In this document: positions 1 through 7,069 of the stretch, in pieces
How positions within the stretch are numbered: position 1 is the first letter of the stretch
Layout: each line of letters begins with the position of its first letter
Source: CADEFF01 sp964569315
GTDB taxonomy: Bacteria > Pseudomonadota > Alphaproteobacteria > Dongiales > Dongiaceae
Assembly: GCA_964569315.1 (NCBI GenBank)
Contig: CAZMUZ010000083.1
Coordinates: 1 to 17,019 of the forward strand
DNA: 17,019 nt
Reading direction: 5' to 3'
Notes under the pieces: model-generated
The model's database searches: none
Told to the model about the DNA's origin: nothing
The model's input: the letters and a program-made list of their open reading frames with translations, nothing else
Made by a program: the position numbers and the translations under genes

Positions 1-365
1 CACCAGCGGCAGATCGCGATCTCGTCCGCTGTGGGGCGCTGGTGGACCCGTTTCTTGCCGCGCCGCTCGAACTTGAAATGCTTGACCGCATTGGTGACGA
101 ACTGCCGTTTGCGATCGATCTTCGCCTCGGCGAGGGCCTTGTCGAAAACCTGTCCGGCGGGGCCGACGAAGGGGCGGCCGGCGAGGTCTTCGGCGCTGCC
201 GGGCTGCTCGCCGACGAACATGAGCCGTGCCGAGGCGAGGCCTTCGCCGAAGACGGTCCGGGTCGCATTGCGCCAGAGCGGGCAGGCGCGGCAGGTAGCC
301 GCTTCGGCGCGGAGCGCGCTCAGGCTGACCGGTCCCTCGGGTTTCGGTTTCCGGCGCCTTGCCAT
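1..365 (-). CDS. udgX: UdgX-family uracil-DNA glycosylase, N-terminal part (runs off left edge)
   Basis: Uracil-DNA glycosylase of the Fe-S (family 4-like) group, which removes uracil from DNA. About 121 residues are visible from the ATG at 365; the C-terminus lies outside the window. Seen: a CxxC pair (Cys25/Cys28) and Cys119 that fit iron-sulphur cluster ligands; the GEQPG motif (52-56) and a following GRPFVGPAG segment; and an Arg/Lys-rich loop GKKRVHQRP with His108. That loop with its His is the hallmark of UdgX, whose Mycobacterium smegmatis member is known to form a covalent bond with the abasic DNA through the loop His (family knowledge). No clear ribosome site precedes 365; an in-frame ATG at 392 has a GGAGA directly against it, so nine more residues are possible. 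It is divergent from the oxygenase gene and has no evident link to the nitrogen cluster. Confidence 0.88.
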   Translation of the reverse strand, partial: MARRRKPKPEGPVSLSALRAEAATCRACPLWRNATRTVFGEGLASARLMFVGEQPGSAEDLAGRPFVGPAGQVFDKALAEAKIDRKRQFVTNAVKHFKFERRGKKRVHQRPTADEIAICRW

Positions 366-542
366 GGCGCTGCGTTGTCGTGCGGTCTGCATTCTCCGGG
401 AAGAACCGGCTATCCCGGGGAAGGTTCCGCCGGGCGGTCGGCTCGTTCGTGCTTCGGCGCCGTGGCCCGTTCCGGCCGGCGAAGAATCCTTGAATCCGCG
501 TCGCCGAGGCGCATTGTGGCAATCCGTGGCGCGCGGTGCCGC

Positions 543-568
543 CCCGGACAGGTGGCCCGGACAGGTGG
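543..568. repeat. Two perfect 13-bp tandem copies in an intergenic region
   Basis: CCCGGACAGGTGG occurs twice back to back, and a decayed third copy follows to about 579. It lies in the 261-bp gap between the divergent udgX and oxygenase genes, about 60 bp upstream of the oxygenase start. It could be a regulatory site or a simple duplication; nothing in the sequence decides. The rest of the gap shows no gene and no clear promoter. Confidence 0.6.
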
Positions 569-626
569 CGGTCAGGTGCCGATACCGGGCGTTGCCCCGC
601 GCCGGATTGCAGGTCAGGAGTTGCCT

Positions 627-1511
627 ATGGCGAGACTCAATTCTCACGAAGTTCAGCAATTCAGGAAGCAGGGTTGGCTGGTCGGCCAGGATGCCGTGAG
701 CGCCGACCTGCTAACGCGGCTCAACCGCCAGCTCGCCGACTGGGTGGAGGAGAGCCGCTCGAAGACCGGCAATTACGGGGAGACCCTGGCCGGCACCCAC
801 CGCTTCGATCTGGAAAAGGGCCATTCGGCCGACCGTCCGCGGCTGCGGCGCGTGAACAATCCGGTCGAGGTGTCGGAGATCTTCCGCGAGGCCGCGTTCG
901 ACAGCGCCATCGCCGACATGGCCGCGGAGGTGATCTCGCCCGATCTCAAGTTCCTGCATTCGAAGGTCAACCTGAAGCTGCCCGGCACCGATACGCGGGT
1001 AGGCTTCCACAGCGATTTCGCCTATGTGCCGCACAGCAACGAGGATGTGGTCACGACGCTGCTGATGCTGACCGACATGACGGTCGAGAACGGTTGCCTC
1101 ACGGTCGTGCCGGGGTCGCATCTCGAGGCGCCCCGCAGCCTCTGGCGCGGCGATGTCTTCGCAGGCGAGGTGGCGCCGGACGCGGCGGCAGAATGCGTGC
1201 GGCGCGCCGTTCCGATCACCGGCCGCGCCGGCAGCGTCGTGCTGATGCACGCCAAGACGCTGCATGGCTCGGACCCGAACCGTTCGGGGCAGGCGCGCGG
1301 GCTTTACATCAGCATCTATTCGGCCGCCGATGCGATGCCGATCTCGCCCAACAGCTTGCCCAATCGCGACGAGGGTCGGATGGTGCGCGGCCAGCCGACG
1401 CGAATGGCGCGGCTCGGCGGCGGACCGGTCGAGCTTCCGGCGGCCTTCCGCTCGACCTCGTTCTTCGAGGTGCAAGGCCAGCAGTCGGTCTACGCGAACG
1501 CCAACCACTAG
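627..1511 (+). CDS. Phytanoyl-CoA dioxygenase (PhyH) family protein
   Basis: Fe(II)/2-oxoglutarate-dependent oxygenase of the PhyH superfamily, 294 residues, a usual length for the family. The facial triad is visible: HSD with His128 and Asp130, and His213 in LHGSDPN, followed by Arg224 as the likely 2-oxoglutarate carboxylate anchor. The beta-strand segment with NGCLTVVPGSH (155-165) is typical of the double-stranded beta-helix fold. The start at ATG 627 is chosen because AGGAG lies six bases upstream; the open frame extends further upstream but without homology. No signal peptide is seen, so it is probably cytoplasmic. The substrate cannot be read from the sequence; the family hydroxylates lipids, amino acid derivatives and small metabolites. 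It ends 17 bp from the end of the converging molybdenum hydroxylase gene. Confidence 0.85.
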   Translation: MARLNSHEVQQFRKQGWLVGQDAVSADLLTRLNRQLADWVEESRSKTGNYGETLAGTHRFDLEKGHSADRPRLRRVNNPVEVSEIFREAAFDSAIADMAAEVISPDLKFLHSKVNLKLPGTDTRVGFHSDFAYVPHSNEDVVTTLLMLTDMTVENGCLTVVPGSHLEAPRSLWRGDVFAGEVAPDAAAECVRRAVPITGRAGSVVLMHAKTLHGSDPNRSGQARGLYISIYSAADAMPISPNSLPNRDEGRMVRGQPTRMARLGGGPVELPAAFRSTSFFEVQGQQSVYANANH

Positions 1512-1528
1512 GCGTTTCGCGCGCGGGG

Positions 1529-3859
1529 TCACGTCGCTCGCGCTTCCTCGATCGCGTGCCAGATCCGCTCGGGCGTCGCCGGCATATCGATGTGGCGCAC
1601 GCCGAATTCGGCGAGCGCGTCCACGATCGCGTTGACGATGGCGGGCGGCGCGCCGAGCGCGCCCGCTTCGCCGGCACCCTTTACGCCCATCGGATTGGTC
1701 GCGCAGAGGGTGTTCTCGGTCGAGAAATCGAACATTGGCAGGTCGCCCGCGCGCGGCAGCCGGTAGTCCATGAAAGAGCCCGAAAGGAGCTGCCCGCTCT
1801 CGGGGTCGTATCGGCACTGCTCGAACATCGCCTGACCGATGCCCTGCGCCGTGCCGCCCTGCACCTGACCCTCGAGCAGAAGCGGATTCAGCACGCGCCC
1901 GAAATCGTCGACGATGGTGTAACGGCAGATCGTCGCCAGGCCGGTATCGGGATCGATCTCGATCTCCGCGACATGACAGCCGTTCGGGAAGGTCGCGGCC
2001 GTGGGCCTGTAGAGCGCCCGCGTGGCAAGCCCGAACTCGAGGCCGTCGGCCGGGCGCTTCGGATCGTAGGCGGCGGCCGCGATCGCCGGGAGTCCGATCG
2101 AACGATCGGTGCCGACGACGCGGAACGCGCCTTCGGCGAACTCGATATCGGCCTCCGCGGCTTCCAGCAGGGCGGCCGCCCAGCGTCGGCAGATGGCCGC
2201 CATGCCGTCGGTCGCCATTCGCACGGAATGGCCGCCGACCGGCATCGAGGCCGCCGCGGCCGTGCCGCTTCCATAGGCGATCTGGTCGGTGTCGCCTTGC
2301 ACGAACCGGATCTTCTCGAGCGGCAACCCGAGTCCGTCCGAGACGATCTGCGCGAAGGTGGTCGCATGGCCCTGGCCGGTGCTCTGGGTTCCGATCGAGA
2401 GCGTGGCCGAGCCGTCGGTTTCGATGCGCAACTGGGCCGGGTTCTCGAAAGCGCCGCCGGCCTTCTCCACATAGAGCGCCAGGCCGATGCCGCGGCGCCG
2501 TCCGCGCGCACGGGACGCCTCGCGACGCGCGGCGATGTCCTGCCAGCCGGCGTTGCGCAAGGCCGTCGTCATGACCCGGTCGAAATCGCCGCTGTCATAG
2601 GTCGGCCCGAGTATTGTGGTGAAGGGCATGGCACGCGCGGGAATGAAATTGCGGCGCCGGATTTCGTCGGGTCCGAGGCCGATCTCCCGCGCCGCCGCGT
2701 CGATGATCCGTTCCAGCAGGTAGGTCGTCTCGGGACGTCCCGCGCCGCGATAGGCATCGACCGGCACGGTATGGGTGAACACGCATTTCACCGCACTGTG
2801 GATTGCCGGAATCCGATAGGGGCCGGAAAGCATCGGCATCGAAGCCGTCGTGGGAACGTAGGGGCCGAACGAGGAGAGGTAGCTTCCCATGTTGGCGATC
2901 GTCGTGACGCGCAGCCCGAGGAACCGGCCGTCCGCGTCGAGCGCGAGCTCCGCCCGGGAAACCTGGTCGCGCGCCTGGGTATCCGAAGTAAATGCCTCCT
3001 GGCGGTCCGAGACCCAGCGCACCGGTCGGCCGGTCAGCCGGGCCGCCCATAGCACCAGCGCCTGCTCGCCATAGGCCGGCATCTTCATGCCGAAGCCGCC
3101 GCCCACATCCGGCGTGATCACGCGGATCCGCTCGCGGGCGATCCGGAATACGTCATCGGCCAGAACGTCGCGCACCACATGCGCGCCCTGCGTCGAGCTG
3201 TAGAGCGTGTAACGATCGAGCGCAGCGTCATGGACGCCGATCGCGCCGCGCGGCTCGAGGGCGCTCACGATCACCCGATTGTTGACGAGATCGAGATGCG
3301 TCCGGTGCGCGGCCTTCCGGAATGCCGCCTCGACAGCCGCCGCATCGCCCAGCGCCCAGTCGAGACAGACATTGCCCGGGGCTTCGTCCCACACCGGCGG
3401 CGCGCCGGCATCGAGCGCGGCAGCGGTGTCGACCACGGCCGGCAGCGGATCGTACTCGATTTCGATCAGGTCCGCGGCATCGCGTGCGGCCGCCAGAGTG
3501 TCGGCGACGACGAAAGCGACGGGATCGCCCACATGCCGGACGCGGTCGACGGCAAGCGCGTAGTGGGGCGGGGTTATGAGGGCGGCGCCGTCGCGGCCCT
3601 TCAGCCCGGGGAGGCAGGGGATGCTGCCGAGCCCGGCGCCGACGAGATCGCCGCCCGTGAGAATGCAGGCGACGCCGGGCCCGGCCGCGGCCGCCGCCGT
3701 GTCGATCCGACGGATCGCGGCATGCGCATGCGGCGATCGCAGCGCATGGCCATGGAGTTGCCGGGGAAGCTGAATGTCATCGACGAACTGCCCGCTTCCC
3801 GTGAGCAGGCGAACATCCTCGATGCGCCTGACCGGCTGACCGATTCCGAACTTCGACAT
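1529..3859 (-). CDS. Form II CoxL-like molybdopterin-binding hydroxylase, large subunit
   Basis: Large subunit of the xanthine dehydrogenase / CO dehydrogenase-like molybdenum hydroxylase family, 776 residues, full length for this subunit. Seen: N-terminal MSKFGIGQPVRRIEDVRLLTG typical of CoxL proteins; the molybdopterin motif GGGFGMK (253-259); the active-site loop AYRGAGR (369-375), which marks form II, since true CO dehydrogenases (form I) carry AYxCSFR; and the catalytic Glu731 in KGAGEAG. It is therefore probably an aldehyde, purine or other N-heterocycle hydroxylase, not a CO dehydrogenase. No gene for the FAD subunit or the 2Fe-2S subunit lies beside it: upstream are 212 bp without a gene and then an unrelated small protein; downstream is the converging oxygenase. 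The ATG at 3859 is where family homology begins; its ribosome site is weak. Confidence 0.9.
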   Translation of the reverse strand: MSKFGIGQPVRRIEDVRLLTGSGQFVDDIQLPRQLHGHALRSPHAHAAIRRIDTAAAAAGPGVACILTGGDLVGAGLGSIPCLPGLKGRDGAALITPPHYALAVDRVRHVGDPVAFVVADTLAAARDAADLIEIEYDPLPAVVDTAAALDAGAPPVWDEAPGNVCLDWALGDAAAVEAAFRKAAHRTHLDLVNNRVIVSALEPRGAIGVHDAALDRYTLYSSTQGAHVVRDVLADDVFRIARERIRVITPDVGGGFGMKMPAYGEQALVLWAARLTGRPVRWVSDRQEAFTSDTQARDQVSRAELALDADGRFLGLRVTTIANMGSYLSSFGPYVPTTASMPMLSGPYRIPAIHSAVKCVFTHTVPVDAYRGAGRPETTYLLERIIDAAAREIGLGPDEIRRRNFIPARAMPFTTILGPTYDSGDFDRVMTTALRNAGWQDIAARREASRARGRRRGIGLALYVEKAGGAFENPAQLRIETDGSATLSIGTQSTGQGHATTFAQIVSDGLGLPLEKIRFVQGDTDQIAYGSGTAAAASMPVGGHSVRMATDGMAAICRRWAAALLEAAEADIEFAEGAFRVVGTDRSIGLPAIAAAAYDPKRPADGLEFGLATRALYRPTAATFPNGCHVAEIEIDPDTGLATICRYTIVDDFGRVLNPLLLEGQVQGGTAQGIGQAMFEQCRYDPESGQLLSGSFMDYRLPRAGDLPMFDFSTENTLCATNPMGVKGAGEAGALGAPPAIVNAIVDALAEFGVRHIDMPATPERIWHAIEEARAT

Positions 3860-4071
3860 TCCGTGCCGCGAATTTCCGTGCGCGCATTGACAGCGCGCCG
3901 GCGATCTTAGTGGCGAGGGCGTTCGCAAGCCACGGGGATTTCCTCTCGCCCGTCTCCCGCAATCTCGGGTCCCGGTCCTGCCGTCGAGTGCCGCCGCCTC
4001 GACATCGCCCCATCGCCGCGAGAGGACGCCCGATACGGGGGGTGGTATGGCGGCGACCGGTTCGATCCGCG

Positions 4072-4428
4072 CTAGAGGCGCTCCCCCACCGCCGTCACGG
4101 GGATGAGCGGTTGCCAGGACTCGCCCGCCGCCACCAGACAACTGGTGCCGTCCGGCTGCGTGAGCAGGATGCTCCAGGTGGCGCCGTCCGCGCTGGCCAG
4201 GACTTCGACGAGCGACCCGTTGTCCGAGATGCCGATCGCGGCCGGCGCCTCGTGGAACTTGTCGGTCAGGGCCTTCACCACCGAATCCCGCGGGCCGCAA
4301 TTCGGCGCCTCCGGATAGGCGGGCGTCGAAACCAGCAGGGCAGCGCCTGCGATGAGGGCGCCGGTCGCCACGACCGCGAGCCCCGACAGCAGGATCCTCG
4401 CCTTCGATCTCCGATTTCGCGCCGTCAT
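4072..4428 (-). CDS. Small membrane-anchored or secreted protein of unknown function
   Basis: 118 residues. The start at 4428 is set by a strong ribosome site, AGGAGGT at 4434-4440 with a five-base spacing; longer in-frame starts lack this. A basic N-terminus (ARNRRSKAR) is followed by one hydrophobic stretch at about 12-34, either an uncleaved anchor or a signal peptide, then a soluble domain with two cysteines (Cys44, Cys97) that could pair in the periplasm. The domain pattern, CGPRD near its start and LTQPDGTSCLVAAGESW near its end, resembles short hypothetical proteins common in alphaproteobacteria; I know no function for them. It stands alone between the CoxL-like gene and the DUF1989 gene. 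The 250 bp upstream (4429-4678) holds no other gene. Confidence 0.75.
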   Translation of the reverse strand: MTARNRRSKARILLSGLAVVATGALIAGAALLVSTPAYPEAPNCGPRDSVVKALTDKFHEAPAAIGISDNGSLVEVLASADGATWSILLTQPDGTSCLVAAGESWQPLIPVTAVGERL

Positions 4429-4635
4429 CGACGACCTCCTCTCGGCCGCGACGTGGCGGCTCCCCGTGGAAGAACCCCACGACCAACCAACCCCCGAGCG
4501 GCCTTTCGGCTCCGGCTCGTGCCCGGAATGCCGAGGGCGATCGGGGATGTCCGCCCTTTCAAGGGCTTGGGCCGGAGGCAAAGAAAGGGAGCCCTGCGCC
4601 TGAGGCCGATTCGGACCGTGCGGCCGGCTGGCGGC

Positions 4636-4690
4636 CGACCGGACCGGACGAGATCGGACCGGGCTGGATCAGATCGGATCAGATCAGATG
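4636..4690. repeat. Imperfect pentanucleotide repeat (RGAYC), about 11 units
   Basis: Read in fives, the stretch runs CGACC GGACC GGACG AGATC, then GGACC GGGCT GGATC AGATC, then GGATC AGATC AGATG. The last units are closest to identical. The repeat covers the stop codon (4679-4681) and last codons of the minus-strand DUF1989 gene, so a change in unit number could alter the C-terminus of that protein. The remainder of the 4429-4678 gap shows no gene. Confidence 0.6.
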
Positions 4691-5344
4691 GATCTCGACA
4701 TCCCGCGGGGTGCCGTCGCCGCCATTGGTCGGATAGACATCGTCCGGGCAGGCGGAGAACGCGACGAGGCAATCCATCTCGGCACGCAGCTCGACATGGT
4801 CGCCGGGCTTCGAGAGCGGCCGGACAAAGTCGATATGGCCGCCGGGCTCGACCGGGGCCTGCATGAAAAGGTTCCAGGGGCTTGGCGTCGCGGCCGATTT
4901 CAGGCCATGCGCGGCGAGCGCCGCGGCGAGATTGTCGGCGCAGTTCGCATGATCGCGACCGCGCCCGGCACGCTCGTACATGGGCCGGCTGCAGGCGGCG
5001 ATCAGCGTGTCGTGCCGGCCGGGCGAGGTGTCTTGCATAATGGTGAGGATCGGCCGGTAGAGATTGGTCAGCAGCAGGTCGCCGGTTTCGAAGAAGAGCT
5101 TCTGCAGCACCTCGCGGCAATGCTCGAGCGACAGATACTCGCTCGCGGATGCGAAGGCTTCCGGGGACACGGAAGCGCCCGGGGATGCGAAAGCCTCCGG
5201 GGATGCGAAGGCCTCGGGGATTGCGAAAGCCCATGTGTCCACGACCTGCGTGCCGTGGCTGTTGATCACCCGCAGACGCTCTCCCTTGCGCAAGGCGAAG
5301 CCGGTGCCGGTGCGGGCGGTGAGGGTGAAGCGCCGTTCGGCCAT
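4679..5344 (-). CDS. DUF1989 protein (urea carboxylase-associated / carboxyguanidine deiminase-like)
   Basis: 221 residues, the usual size of DUF1989 proteins, often labelled urea carboxylase-associated. Family features seen: INSHGTQVVDTWAF (28-40), EYLSLEHCR (69-77), a TNLYRPILTIMQDTS segment (93-107), HDTLIAACS (111-119), and WNLFMQAP (157-164). Known for the family: pairs of DUF1989 proteins (CgdA/CgdB) act as carboxyguanidine deiminase next to guanidine carboxylase. Here a single copy sits divergent from a hydrolase-type guanidine cluster, so a role in guanidine or urea nitrogen metabolism is plausible but inferred. Odd: residues about 36-66, between the DTWAF and EYLSLEH motifs that normally lie close together, are an alanine/serine/proline-rich hexapeptide repeat encoded by an 18-bp tandem repeat. 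ATG 5344 fits the family start. No carboxylase gene is in the window. Confidence 0.85.
   Translation of the reverse strand: MAERRFTLTARTGTGFALRKGERLRVINSHGTQVVDTWAFAIPEAFASPEAFASPGASVSPEAFASASEYLSLEHCREVLQKLFFETGDLLLTNLYRPILTIMQDTSPGRHDTLIAACSRPMYERAGRGRDHANCADNLAAALAAHGLKSAATPSPWNLFMQAPVEPGGHIDFVRPLSKPGDHVELRAEMDCLVAFSACPDDVYPTNGGDGTPRDVEIHLI
5148..5237. repeat. 18-bp tandem repeat inside the DUF1989 gene, about 5 units
   Basis: Units begin at 5148, 5166, 5184, 5202 and 5220, with plus-strand consensus GATGCGAARGCYTCCGGG. Units 1, 3 and 4 are nearly identical, unit 2 is diverged and unit 5 is partial. On the coding strand they give in-frame hexapeptides of the type PEAFAS, so unit gain or loss keeps the reading frame. 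This suggests recent duplication by slippage or recombination. Confidence 0.85.
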
Positions 5345-5476
5345 GATGCGGGATCCTCTTCTGCCACCGGCCGCACTCTGCCAGCCGCGCGACCTCGCTT
5401 CCACCCGCGCGGCGGCCGCTCGCGCGCGCAAGGCGTCTGCATGGGGCCGGCAGATCGGGGGTTGCATCGTTGCGAG

Positions 5477-5487
5477 TTACGGGGTAA
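5477..5487. promoter_or_regulatory. Short inverted repeat TTAC-N3-GTAA in the divergent promoter region
   Basis: TTAC (5477-5480) and GTAA (5484-5487) flank GGG. It lies in the 247-bp gap between the divergent DUF1989 and Lrp/AsnC genes and resembles the second inverted repeat at 5532-5546. It may be an operator half of a two-site arrangement; this is inference, and the site is short enough to arise by chance. Confidence 0.3.
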
Positions 5488-5531
5488 ATCCTCACGAACG
5501 TCGCGGTTTTCGTTGTTGCACCGCACAAAAA

Positions 5532-5546
5532 TTACGAAATCCGTAA
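5532..5546. promoter_or_regulatory. Candidate operator: inverted repeat TTACG-N5-CGTAA
   Basis: Perfect five-base arms TTACG and CGTAA around AAATC, in a locally AT-richer stretch (about 5505-5550) that stands out in this GC-rich sequence. It lies 46 bp before the Lrp/AsnC start. Fifteen-base inverted repeats are the usual form of Lrp/AsnC-family binding sites, and these regulators commonly bind next to their own gene. A TTGCAC at 5516-5521 could be a -35 element, but no convincing -10 follows, so the promoter itself is not called. Confidence 0.45.
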
Positions 5547-5591
5547 CGGAATCAGCGACAGCGACGGCCTCCTTCACCAAGTCTCTGAACC

Positions 5592-6149
5592 ATGGCTGCT
5601 GAGACGAGCAAATCTACCGCTCCGGTCCATGTCGTCCCGCGTTCCGCCTGGGAAGCGGACGAGCGCGACGACGAGCTGCGCCACGAGGCGCGCGCGCTCG
5701 CCGAGGACGGGATGAACCGGGAGATCATCAAGCGCCTGCAGGATGACGGGCGCATGAGCTTCTCCAGCATCGCCCGCGAGCTCGGCACCTCGGAGGCCAC
5801 GATCCGCAACCGGGTGAGCCGGATGATCGAGACCCGGCTGATGCGGGTGATCGCGGTGGTGGATCCGGTGTCGCTCGGCCGCACCTCCTACGCCATGGTC
5901 GGGCTCACCGTGGCGCCCGGCTGCGACCCGCGGCGCGTCGGCAAGGTGTTCGCCGATTGCGACGAGGTCACCTATGTGCTGTTCGCCGCCGGCAAGTTCG
6001 ATCTCATGGTGGAGGTGATCTGCGAGGAGGCGGAGGCGTTCCGGAGCTTCCTGCTGGATCGCTGCTACAGCAACCCCGAGATCGCGAGCGTCGAGCCGAT
6101 GATGGGGCTGCAGCTCCTGAAGAGCCTGATGAAATGGGGCCGTCCGTGA
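5592..6149 (+). CDS. Lrp/AsnC-family transcriptional regulator
   Basis: 185 residues. A helix-turn-helix at about 43-85 (REIIKRLQDDGRMSFSSIAREL, then SEATIRNRVSRM) is followed by the RAM ligand-binding and oligomerisation domain (about 98-175) with VTYVLFAAGKFDLMVEV. Both are standard for Lrp/AsnC proteins, DNA-binding regulators that respond to small metabolites, often amino acids. The N-terminal 40 residues are an extension beyond the usual family start. ATG 5592 has no clear ribosome site, and an ATG at 5712 preceded by GAGGACGG is an alternative, although it would trim the first helix. It is the first gene of the plus-strand run, overlaps the permease start, and faces the DUF1989 gene. 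It is the best candidate for a local regulator of both transcripts; the ligand (guanidine, urea or an amino acid) is unknown. Confidence 0.88.
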   Translation: MAAETSKSTAPVHVVPRSAWEADERDDELRHEARALAEDGMNREIIKRLQDDGRMSFSSIARELGTSEATIRNRVSRMIETRLMRVIAVVDPVSLGRTSYAMVGLTVAPGCDPRRVGKVFADCDEVTYVLFAAGKFDLMVEVICEEAEAFRSFLLDRCYSNPEIASVEPMMGLQLLKSLMKWGRP

Positions 6150-6997
6150 GCGGGATCGCGTCGGATCGCGACGCCGCCGCAGCCCTGCCGGCGACGCGTC
6201 GCGCCCGGCGCATCTTCGAATATAAGCGCTCCATCCCCTGGACCTGGGCCGTCGGCCTCGGCATCTCGATCTGGGTTCTCTTCTTCGGGCTCTGGGAAAT
6301 CGCCTCGGTCCGCGGCTGGGTCAACGCGACCTTCATGCCGGCGCCGCATACGGTGCTGGGCACGCTCTATGTCATGCTGGCCGAGCGCGCCTTCCTGACC
6401 GACATCATGGGCAGCGTCTATCGCATCGTCGTGAGCTTCCTTGCGGCCTCGGCGATCGCGGTGCCGATCGGCGTGCTGATGGGCTGCTTCCGCGTGGTGG
6501 ACGCCTTCGTCAACCCGTTCGTCGCCGCCTGGCGCTATTTGCCGGCGCCGTCCTTCGTGCCGCTGCTGCTGATGTGGTTCGGGGCGGGCGAGGGCTCGAA
6601 GCTGGCGCTGCTCTTCATCGGCGTGGTGTTCTTCCTCGCGACCCTCGTGATGGACCACACCCGCGCGGTGCGCACCGAGCTCATCGAGACCGGCATGACG
6701 CTGGGTGCCAGCCGGCGGCAGATCCTGCGCACCGTCGTGGTGCCGGCGGTGCTCCCCAACATCCTGATCTCGATGCGGCAGATGCTGGCGGTGAGCTGGA
6801 CCTACCTCGTCATCGCCGAGATCGTCGCCTCGACCACCGGCATCGGCGCGGTGATGATGCGCGGCCAGCGCTTCCTTCACGTCGACGAGATCATGGCCGG
6901 CATCGTCGTGATCGGCGTGCTCGGCCTCGCCTTCGATTTCCTGTTTCGTTTCGCGCACCGCCTGCTGTTTCCCTATCTCCAGCGCGGGAACAGCTAG
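6134..6997 (+). CDS. ABC transporter permease (SsuC/TauC type), likely guanidine-compound uptake
   Basis: 287-residue inner-membrane permease of the nitrate/taurine/sulphonate type. Five to six hydrophobic segments are visible (about 38-57, 95-120, 138-150, 156-172, 215-232, 253-272). The EAA loop that contacts the ATPase lies at about 183-208 (TGMTLGASRRQILR followed by VVVPAVLP). ATG 6134 overlaps the regulator gene by 16 bp; a GTG at 6146 would give a 4-bp overlap, so the start is uncertain by four residues. The binding protein and ATPase follow in the same run. Permeases of this type serve many substrates; guanidine is suggested by the hypAB-ureohydrolase context, which resembles the Synechocystis guanidine locus with its own ABC transporter. 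Confidence 0.9.
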   Translation: MGPSVSGIASDRDAAAALPATRRARRIFEYKRSIPWTWAVGLGISIWVLFFGLWEIASVRGWVNATFMPAPHTVLGTLYVMLAERAFLTDIMGSVYRIVVSFLAASAIAVPIGVLMGCFRVVDAFVNPFVAAWRYLPAPSFVPLLLMWFGAGEGSKLALLFIGVVFFLATLVMDHTRAVRTELIETGMTLGASRRQILRTVVVPAVLPNILISMRQMLAVSWTYLVIAEIVASTTGIGAVMMRGQRFLHVDEIMAGIVVIGVLGLAFDFLFRFAHRLLFPYLQRGNS

Positions 6998-7012
6998 GCG
7001 GGAAGAGAAGAA

Positions 7013-7028
7013 GCGGGAAGCTACCCGC
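7013..7028 (+). other. Intercistronic hairpin 1 (permease - binding protein gap)
   Basis: GCGGG (7013-7017) pairs with CCCGC (7024-7028) around AAGCTA. No T-tract follows, so it is not a standard intrinsic terminator. The direct repeat GCGGGAAG (6998-7005 and 7013-7020) overlaps it. Confidence 0.4.
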
Positions 7029-7051
7029 CGGCAATTGGAACCAGGCGAACC

Positions 7052-7069
7052 GCGCCGGAGAACCGGCGC
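7052..7069 (+). other. Intercistronic hairpin 2 (permease - binding protein gap)
   Basis: A perfect 7-bp stem, GCGCCGG (7052-7058) with CCGGCGC (7063-7069), closes an AGAA tetraloop. It lies 19 bp before the binding-protein start and has no T-tract. Hairpins at this place often stabilise the mRNA of a highly expressed binding protein; that role is inferred here. Confidence 0.55.

Noticed and set aside
536..3052. Very long plus-strand open frame (838 codons) opposite the CoxL-like gene
   Set aside because: Arg/Gly/Ala-rich translation with no family pattern; it is the high-GC antisense shadow of genes on other frames, overlapping both the oxygenase and the CoxL-like gene.
1529..3859. True CO dehydrogenase large subunit (coxL)
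   Set aside because: Active-site loop is AYRGAGR (form II), not AYxCSFR.
5158..5175. Inverted repeat CTTCCG-N6-CGGAAG
   Set aside because: It lies within the coding 18-bp tandem repeat of the DUF1989 gene and is explained by the repeat composition.
5148..5237. CRISPR-like array
   Set aside because: Units are contiguous without spacers, in frame with a protein-coding gene.
7052..7069. Hairpin considered as a guanidine-II (mini-ykkC) riboswitch element
   Set aside because: The loop is AGAA and not the required ACGR, the neighbouring hairpin loop AAGCTA does not fit either, and it lies inside the operon.
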